Shown here piece after piece: positions 56,991-64,000 of a stretch of DNA of 64,000 nt. The position numbers and the translations under genes are program-made. Every line of letters begins with the position of its first letter. The first letter of the stretch is position 1. The notes under the pieces are model-generated. The model saw only the letters and a list, made by a program, of their open reading frames with translations. It was not told where the DNA came from and made no database searches. This DNA comes from Lunularia cruciata (lineage: Eukaryota > Streptophyta > Marchantiopsida > Lunulariales > Lunulariaceae), in the NCBI GenBank assembly GCA_948567375.1, contig OX419762.1, positions 39,351,034 to 39,415,033 on the forward strand, written 5' to 3'.

Positions 56991-58880
56991 TTGAAGCATT
57001 GTCGCCACTCTGCCCACCAAATTTGGCAACGAGATAGATCCTTCTACGTCTTGAGGTAGACTAGAGGTTTGTGGTCTGTCTCTACTACAAATGCCTTCTC
57101 GCCCAAGTAGTGCTTCCAATGCTTGGTTGCTAGAACGATGGCCAACTCTTCTCATTCTGTGGTGTGGTAGTTGCATTCTGCCGGTAACAACTTTTGAGAG
57201 AAATATGCAATTGGATGCCATCCGTCATGCCACTCTTGTTGTAGGACTGCTCCTATTGCTACGCCTGATGCATCTATAGCCAACTTGATTGGACGTTTTG
57301 GGTCGTACCACTTCAAGATTGGTGCATGTAGCAAGGCGGCCGTCAATTCTTGAAAGGCCAACTCTTGTGCAGTTCTCCATATCCACTTCTTCCCCTTGCC
57401 AAGTAGTGCCGTTAAAGGTTGTGCAACCTTGGAGAAGTCCTTGATAAATCTACAATAGAATCCCGTCAACCCCAAGAAGCTCTTAAGTTGAGTTTGATCT
57501 TCTGGGGCACTCTATTTTTGAATGACCTCTATTTTATCTGTCAATACTTGAATACCCTCTGCACTTACTTTATGCCCCAAGTAGTCTACTTCAGACTTGC
57601 CAAACTCACACTTTGAGATTTTGGCGAACAACTGATTCTGTCTTAGAATCTGGAGGACCTCTCGTAGATGTTGATTGTGTTCTGTCATCATGCTACTATA
57701 TACTAAGATAGCATCCAAGAAGATGATAACAGACTTATCCAAGTATGGACAAAATATGTCATTCATTAGACTCATGAAAGTGGCAGGTGCATTGGTGAGG
57801 CCAAAAGGCATCACAAGATACTCAAAGTGGATATACCTAATTCAAAAGGCAGTTTTGTACACATCCTCCTCTGCAATTTGGATTTGATTGTAACCACTCT
57901 GCAAGTCCAGTTTGGTGAAGTATCTCGCTCCATGGAGTTGATCAAACAGGTCATCCATGTGAGGTAAGGGGTATTTGTTCATCACTGTTTGCTGATTGAG
58001 ACCACGATAGTCAATAGACATGTGTATTATACCATCCTTCTTCTTCACAAACAAGATAGGGGCCCCATATGGTGATACATTAGGTTGGATGAACCCTTTT
58101 TGTAGCATCTCCTCAATTTGAGTCTAACACTCCTCCAACTCATGAGGTGATAGGTCATATGGGGCCTTATAAGGAGGTGTCTTCCCCGGGAGTGTCTCAA
58201 TTTTGTGATCTATTTACCTTTATGGTGGTAATCTTGAGGGTAGATCATCGGGAAAGACATCTTGAAACTCATCCACCACATCCTTCAATTTCTTAGGAAT
58301 TTGTCCATTGAGTTGTGCATTCTAGACTATTCGTATTAGACCCATAAAACATATATCGGTCTTACAGACAATTGCCGTCCCTATGACATATAGAGGCAGT
58401 TTCTACCTGTGTGATTTTTCTTTAACCCCAATGATTGACCATTGGTGGGTTCTCACTACTTTCTTCCTCCAATCCACCATAGGGTTGTACTGCTTCATCC
58501 ATAGCATGCCTAAAATTACATCATAACAAGCTAATTGTATCACTCGCCACTCAATTGCTTCTTGATATTCTCCTACAAAGAGTGTTACCCGTCTAGGTAA
58601 TGATTCAATCCTCTCTGTTTGCCCATTTGGTAACTCTACTTCTTCACTCCCATCTCTCTCTAGATCCATTCCCAATCTTATTGCAACAGAGCAAGACAAG
58701 AAATTCTCTGTTGCTCCCGAATCTATTAGTACTCTCACTTGATTACCTTCTAGGATTCCATTCACGACAATCAATTGTGAGGTTGCCTTTCTGGATCTTT
58801 GCGCATTATTCTTCTTCCTTCCCTTGCTTCTCTGCTTCTTTATTGAGCCAGTTAGGCCGCGAGGTACATTTATTGGCAAT
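56991..58880 (-). pseudogene. A3 protease, RT and RNase H
   Basis: Protease is in the 158-codon frame 58,403-58,879 with intact LIDSGATENF. RT covers about 57,480-58,300 ([34 protein letters not shown]). The catalytic box reads [10 protein letters not shown]: the second Asp codon is GCT, so the polymerase would be inactive. RNase H lies at about 56,990-57,475 (LAIDASGVAIGAVLQQEW). A few stops and shifts break the frame, fewer than in A1. Confidence 0.88.
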
Positions 58881-60000
58881 CTTCATTTTCCGAAGTGATT
58901 TCTACCTCCTCTTCAATGTGCCTCTCCATGTTGTTCAAAGATCGCATGTACGAAGGCTGAGGGCCTCTAGGGAAACAAGTGCGATAGTTGGTAGATATGT
59001 GCCCAAAACAGCCACAATGGTAACAACGGCGTTATTCTCCTCAAGTCCCTTCTCCTCGTGGGACTCCATCTCTTCGTTCTTTTACCCGTCTCCGCTCTCC
59101 TTGAAGCGGTCGTGCTCCTTGATCCTGGAATCAAAGGTTGCCCAATTCCATTGGTATTGGTCCACCCATGTGTGGCATTTCTGCCCAATAATGTTGAGGT
59201 GGAACTACTCCTTCACCTCCACCTAATGCTCTTGCTATTCTCTGCGTACAAGCAATGGCTTCAAATACCGTGCAAGGATTTTGCACCATGATTTCTTGGC
59301 AAATCCGCTCTTTCAACCCTCGTTTGAAATTGTCAAGAGCCTCTATTAGACTCATGCCGGTAATTGCAACTTGTAGATCCAGAAATGCCTCCACATACTC
59401 TTGTAGGCTATTCTTTTGTCTCAATCCCCATAGTCGGGTTCAAGCCATCTGCACAGAATCCACCGATTGGAAATTCTTCAGCAGTCCTTCTTGCATTGCT
59501 GTCCATGTGACCTCCCTTCTCTCTACCAGCATGGATCGTTCCCAAGCATCATACCATGTGAGGGCTTTATTGGTCAAGTACTCATGTGCAAACACGCTTG
59601 CAGCATGCTCTATGATCTCTGTTGAGAACAATCGGAAATATCAATTTATTCTTGAGATCTAATTTTCCACTACTCCCATCATACGTTGCCCCTTGTAAGG
59701 CTCGATGTTGCAGGTCTTCTTTATCCGGAGTAGCAATGTGGCTTCATTGTTGATAGGGTTTGTAGGCATAGGTGCCTCTCCAAGTACTTCAGTCGTAGGT
59801 ATTGGGTTTTGAGACGGCTCTTCTCCTTGCATGGCTTGATCGTTCCTGAGGACCTGCACTTGACTTTGTAATGTCTTCATGGTCATCTTAATCTCTTGAA
59901 ATTCATTCAACATCCCTTGCATTCCTTGCACCAACTCTTGTAATTGCGGATCCATGGTTCCTGCAACACTCAATTGCTAATGTCTACTTCAATGCAGAGT
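58881..60000 (-). pseudogene. A3 gag with damaged zinc knuckle
   Basis: Gag starts at MDPQLQEL near 59,955 and runs in one frame through VVEN (59,659), MFSTEII (59,631) and LQEYVEAFLDLQVAI (about 59,400). The breaks are TAG or TAA at Trp/Gln-type positions. The zinc knuckle near 59,000 reads CYHCGCFGHISTNY, so the last Cys of CCHC is replaced by Tyr. Confidence 0.82.
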
Positions 60001-60418
60001 CAATATAATCACTCTGGAAGGTGCACAAACTATTGGAACTACCATTGGGACCTCAGAAGCTATCACTTGTTGATAATACTCCTCACCAAAATTCCTAACC
60101 ACAAAATCTCTAAACATCACTTTTGGCCTCACTACATAACGGATTTCTACTTGAGTGTTGAAAGGGAGAGGATTTGGAACATTCATATCCATATTATCAT
60201 AATAAAATGTAGATTGTCAAATCCCACTCTCTATCATATATCACCATAGGTAGAATCACCGGGTTTGGTGAGTTCATCACTCTGTCTATGAATTCTACAC
60301 CAAAGTGACAAACTAGCGATACCCTCATCTGCTCACACTGGATGTACATAACCTTGATGTGGAATGGGTTTGAGAATGGAAAGCTAGGTGCGGGAAATTG
60401 TCCTCCCGGTGCATCCAT
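59989..60418 (-). other. A3 leader ORFs upstream of gag
   Basis: Two ATG frames, 73 codons (60,197-60,418, MDAPGGQFPAPSF) and 67 codons (59,989-60,192, MDMNVPNPLPF), lie between primer site and gag in different frames. Counterparts are present in A1 and A2. Whether they are translated, or are one frame with an inherited shift, cannot be told here. Confidence 0.6.
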
Positions 60419-60542
60419 CCCATCCGCTCTCTAAAGTCCTTCCTAAGTCTAGCGATTACTCTATGTTCTCCACCTCAAATTATTCAGTTTCAGTAGTTCA
60501 TGCTATTCCAAGTGGGGTGATCCACTCTCTTGGACTAAAACA

Positions 60543-60557
60543 CTCACTTTGATACCA
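60543..60557 (-). other. primer binding site of A3
   Basis: The minus strand reads TGGTATCAAAGTGAG, an initiator-Met-type primer site with changes relative to A1. Confidence 0.8.
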
Positions 60558-60558
60558 T

Positions 60559-61295
60559 TGTGTACTCCGAGGACAAGAGAAGAGAGAAAATACAAATTGC
60601 ACACTCAAACATTCGATGCCCCAAAGGAACACCTTCTCTTTATTATATAGACAAAGAGGATCTCCTCCAAGGAAGCTCCACCATAGGATTAGGGATACAG
60701 ATAGGTGACATGTCAGCAAGCTCCACCCTTGGATTACTTACTTGGATGGGTGACATGTCTGGTCTAGGTCCTATCTGGTTGGTCAAACAAGCTTTGACCG
60801 GAGGGAATCTTTTAGGGAATCTTCTTGTAGGAATCTCAGAATCACATGAGTAAGGTACCATTGGAAAGCTCTCGACAAGAAAAATCAAGGAGGAGGGAAG
60901 GCCAGCCTTTCTTTTGTTGGGGGGGCATGTACACATTTTTTAGGCCTAATTCATCCATTTAGGCCTCCAAAATTGCCTTCAAAGATGTCAAGCATATTTT
61001 GGTTCCTACTCTATTAGTACAAGTCCCCTTTTTTTGATACCTCTTTCTGATCAAATTAGTCCATCATGTGTAACATCCTTCCAGATGTTACCAAACCAAT
61101 TCTCACCTTTAAATCATATGTCTAGCTATTGGTTCTAAGGTTCTCAAGTCTATTTTGGTTTCTACTCTATTAGTAGAAGTACTCTTTTGGTGATACTTAT
61201 ATCTTATCTATTTTGACCATTATGTATAACATCATTCTAGATGTTACCAAACCAAATTTCACATCTAGATCATATGGCTAGCTCTTGGTATTACA
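60559..61295 (-). repeat. 5' LTR of A3
   Basis: The plus strand reads TGTGTACTCCG to GGTATTACA. 737 bp, very similar to 54,694-55,431. Confidence 0.9.
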
Positions 61296-63782
61296 CATGT
61301 TTGATCAACTCAATGGAGCAAGACATTTCACCAAACTGGACTTGTGGAGCAATTACAATCAAATCCAAATTGCAGAGGATGATGTGTACAAAACTACCTT
61401 TCAAACCAGGTATGGCCAATTCAAGTATCTTGTGATGCCTTTTGGCTTCACCAATGCACCGGCCACTTTCATGAGTCTAATGAATGACATATTTTGTCCA
61501 TATTTGGATAAGTCTATTATTGTTTTCTTGGATGACATCTAAGTATAAAATAGCGTAATGAAAAGACACAAACAACACCTACGAGAAGCCCTCCAAATTC
61601 TAAGAGAGAATTGATTGTATGCCAAACTCTCAAAGTGCGAGTTTGGCAAGTCTAAAGTAGACTACTTAGGGCATAGAGTAAGTGCATAGGTATTCAAGTA
61701 TTGATAGGTAAAATAGAGGTCATTCAAAAATGGAATGCCCTAGAAGATCAAACTCAACTCAAGAGCTTCTTGGGGTTGATGAGATTTTATCATCAATTTG
61801 TCAAGGATTTCTCCAAGGTTGCATAGCCTTTAACAACACTACTTGGCAAGGGAAGAAGTGGACATGGAGATCCGCACAAGAGTTGACCTTTCAAGAATTG
61901 AAAGCCACCTTACTACATGCACCAATCTTGAAGTCGTATGACCTAAAACTTCCAATCAAGTTGGCTATAGATAAATCAAGTGTAGCAATAGGAGCAGTCT
62001 TCCAACAAGAGTGGCATGACGGATGGCATCCAATTGTATATTTCTCTTGAAATTTGTTACCAACAGAGCACAACTATCACACCATAAAACAAGAAGAGAT
62101 GGCCATTGTCCTTGTAACCAAGCACTGGAAGCACTATTTGGGCAAGAAGGCATTTACAATAGAGACAAACCACAAACCTCTAGTCTACCTTGAGACGTAG
62201 ATCTATGTCATCACCAAATTCAATGGGTAGAGTGGCGACAATGCTTCAACTTGACAATCACCTACATGGAAGGTAAGAAGCAACTTGCAAATGCATTCAC
62301 CCGCATGTTGATAGCAAACAATTTGGTGGTAGAGGTTAAGATTAACCTTGAATTCTGGCCAGAGATTCTGGCTGCTACAAAAATTGATCCATGGATTGTA
62401 GGAGCACAATCATCCAAAGGCATCACCAGCACCCAAGGACTCACCTTTCATGATGGCAAATTATGGATCCCAAATGTCCTAGAATTATGCACCATCATTC
62501 TAGCAGAATGTCATGATTTGGCCATTGTAGGTCATGTTGGAGTGGACAAGACCTTGGATGCAATCCAACACCATTACTATTAGCCCAAGATGAGCAACGA
62601 TGTGATTGACTACGTGCAAAACTACCTACTTTGTCAACAAACAAAGCTTCTAATCAAGCTCTTGCAATGCTCCTTCAACCTCTCTCCACTCCTACACAAT
62701 GTTGGGAATAGGTGAGTATGGATGTTCTGTGTGAATTACCCAAGACCACCTCAAGTTTGATTCCATCGTGGTCTTTGTGGACCAGCTCAGCAAAATGATT
62801 CATGTACGCCCTACCACCAAGGATGTTACCACTCCGCAACTTGCTCAATTATACTTAGATGCAGTCTTCTCTCACCATGGCTTGTCTTGAGTACTCATCA
62901 CCAATAGAGGCACTCAATTCACCAATTTGTTTTGGTGAAAACTCTTTGGTTTCTTCAAAACCAAGTTGGCCATGTCCACAACTTACCACCTCCAAACGTA
63001 AAGACAAATAGAGCAAGCTAATTGCACTATTGAAGACATGTTATGCGTCTTCACCTTAGAGGAGTAAGAGAGATGGGACACCATACTCCCATTGGTAGAA
63101 TTTGCTTATGATAATTTGGTGAATGCATTTGCCCATGTCACACCATCTTTCATCATGTATGGTGAGCATCTCTTCACACCTTCTAGCTTGATGAAGATCC
63201 ATCCGGTGGCTACCAAGGTCAACGCGTCAACACATTTGTTTCTAGAATCCAACAAGGTGTGGAGCATGCCAAACATAGGTTGCAAATTGCACAAAATTGA
63301 CAAAATAAATATGTTGATACACATTGTAGGCACATGGAGTTCAATGTTGGGGATCAAGTGTGGTTTTCTATAACCAACCTCACACTCCTTGGCCCTTGTA
63401 AGCTCAAACTCCGTTTTATTGGGTCTTTTTCTATTCTTCATCAAGTCGGCACTATAGCCTATCACATCAAGCTACCACCACACATGAAGATCCATCCAGT
63501 GTTCAATTTTTCCCTACTACATAGATATACTCCCTGATTGGGACATTCGACCTTATCCGACACTCATTGATGGCACAAAGGAATTTGAAGTGGAGCGTAT
63601 TCACCAAAAATGCATATGTTGTACTTGCCATTTGTAGATGGACTATCTAGTATAGTGGAAAGGTTACCCCCTCTATGAAGCAACCTAGGAGCCCGCTGCC
63701 AATTTGACACATGCATTGGTGTTGGTGCAAGCATTTGACCAACAATTGCACGAGGACATTGCATCTTAAAAGGAGGGAGGTT
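61296..63782 (+). pseudogene. A2 remainder of RT, RNase H, integrase, chromodomain
   Basis: RT resumes at [15 protein letters not shown] and keeps FLDDI near 61,530. RNase H reads LAIDKSSVAIGAVFQQEW at about 61,960-62,015 (Asp-Ala changed to Asp-Lys). The integrase zinc region is near 62,535-62,640; its core has the second Asp as Asn (ITNRGTQF), as in A3, and a frameshift before the glutamate region. The C-terminal MEFNVGDQVWFS frame is at 63,334-63,537. The chromodomain begins near 63,585 and has TAG at 63,686-63,688 in place of Trp. The polypurine tract AAAAGGAGGGAGGTT precedes the 3' LTR. Confidence 0.82.
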
Positions 63783-64000
63783 TGTAATACCAAGAGCTAG
63801 CCATATGATCTAGATGTGAAATTTGGTTTGGTAACATTGGGAATGATGTTATACATGATAATCAAAATAGATGAGATAGAAGTATCATCAAAAGAGTACT
63901 TCTACTAATAGTGCAAAAACCAAAATAGACTTGAAAACCTTAGAACCAAGAGCGAGACATATGATTTAAATGTAAGAATTGGTTTGGTAACATCTAGAAA
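63783..64000 (+). repeat. 3' LTR of A2, truncated by window end
   Basis: It begins TGTAATACCAAGAGC after the polypurine tract and matches the first 218 bp of family A LTRs. Confidence 0.9.

Larger units (their letters stand above)
54694..61295 (-). mobile_element. chromovirus A3 (family A), nested in A2, youngest copy
   Basis: The 6,602-bp element is in minus orientation. LTRs are at 54,694-55,431 and 60,559-61,295 and appear only a few percent different by eye. It has a primer site at 60,543-60,557 and a polypurine tract at 55,432-55,447. Frames are longer than in A1 and A2 (gag segments of about 97-104 codons, integrase 191, protease region 158), as expected for a younger insertion. It still has in-frame stops, a damaged RT active site and a damaged integrase active site. 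Confidence 0.93.
51562..64000 (+). mobile_element. chromovirus A2 (family A), split by A3 and running off the window
   Basis: The element starts with a 5' LTR at 51,562, only 25 bp after the solo LTR. It carries gag and pol to 54,693, is interrupted by the reverse copy A3, and resumes at 61,296. Integrase, chromodomain and polypurine tract follow, and the 3' LTR begins at 63,783 and is cut by the window end. The left flank GTAAT (51,557-51,561) is the candidate target duplication; its partner lies outside. A deletion removed the 5' LTR end, the primer site and the leader start, so A2 cannot be copied. Confidence 0.88.

Noticed and set aside
58600-59226. 208-codon plus-strand open frame
   Set aside because: It is antisense to the protease and gag of chromovirus A3, has a Ser/Leu/Phe-rich composition and no domain.

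Overview
This is a land-plant nuclear window. Two intact host genes sit in a more GC-rich, low-repeat island of about 32.7-45.6 kb, between AT-rich flanks filled with old transposable elements. The plant assignment rests on three things: a vacuolar SYP2/PEP12-type Qa-SNARE with plant-like GT-AG introns, a mitochondrial-type citrate synthase, and LTR retrotransposons primed by initiator-Met tRNA, including a chromodomain Ty3/gypsy family. Short introns (138-545 bp), low overall GC and heavily mutated gypsy copies fit a bryophyte such as a moss. This is inference; a fern, lycophyte or gymnosperm is not excluded.

Host genes. The Qa-SNARE (35,920-38,340, + strand, six exons, 272 aa) mediates fusion at late endosome/vacuole membranes. 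Citrate synthase (42,785-44,179, - strand, 464 aa, no introns) catalyses the first TCA-cycle step. The two are convergent, about 4.4 kb apart.

Left flank (1-32.7 kb). It holds a broken PIF/Harbinger transposase (about 5.6-6.7 kb), MITE-like palindromes, and a minus-strand Ty3/gypsy element of family B (9,280-20,959). A plus-strand chromovirus, A1 (11,486-18,123), is inserted inside the RT of family B. Solo LTRs of families A and B and several unrecognised coding remnants split by these insertions are also present. A coiled-coil-like reading frame carries three near-perfect 102-bp repeats at 26.2-26.6 kb.

Right flank (45.6-64 kb). After AT-rich DNA with a LINE-type zinc-finger remnant, there is a nest. 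A minus-strand gypsy fragment of family C, with integrase and a decayed PHD finger, was hit by a family B solo LTR next to it, a family A solo LTR (50,797-51,536) and chromovirus A2 (51,562 to beyond the window end). A2 was later split inside RT by a reverse-oriented third copy, A3 (54,694-61,295). Target-site duplications and restored reading frames support the order.

Most notable signals: (1) all family B LTRs carry a heat-shock-element-like TTC-nn-GAA-nn-TTC core plus repeated GAAnnTTC palindromes upstream of a TATAAATA box, reminiscent of heat-activated ONSEN although this is a gypsy family; (2) the PHD finger behind a gypsy integrase; (3) the same TAG stop in the chromodomain of all three family A copies; (4) the intronless citrate synthase; (5) an unrecognised coding remnant with a long conserved-looking frame at 21.9-22.5 kb.
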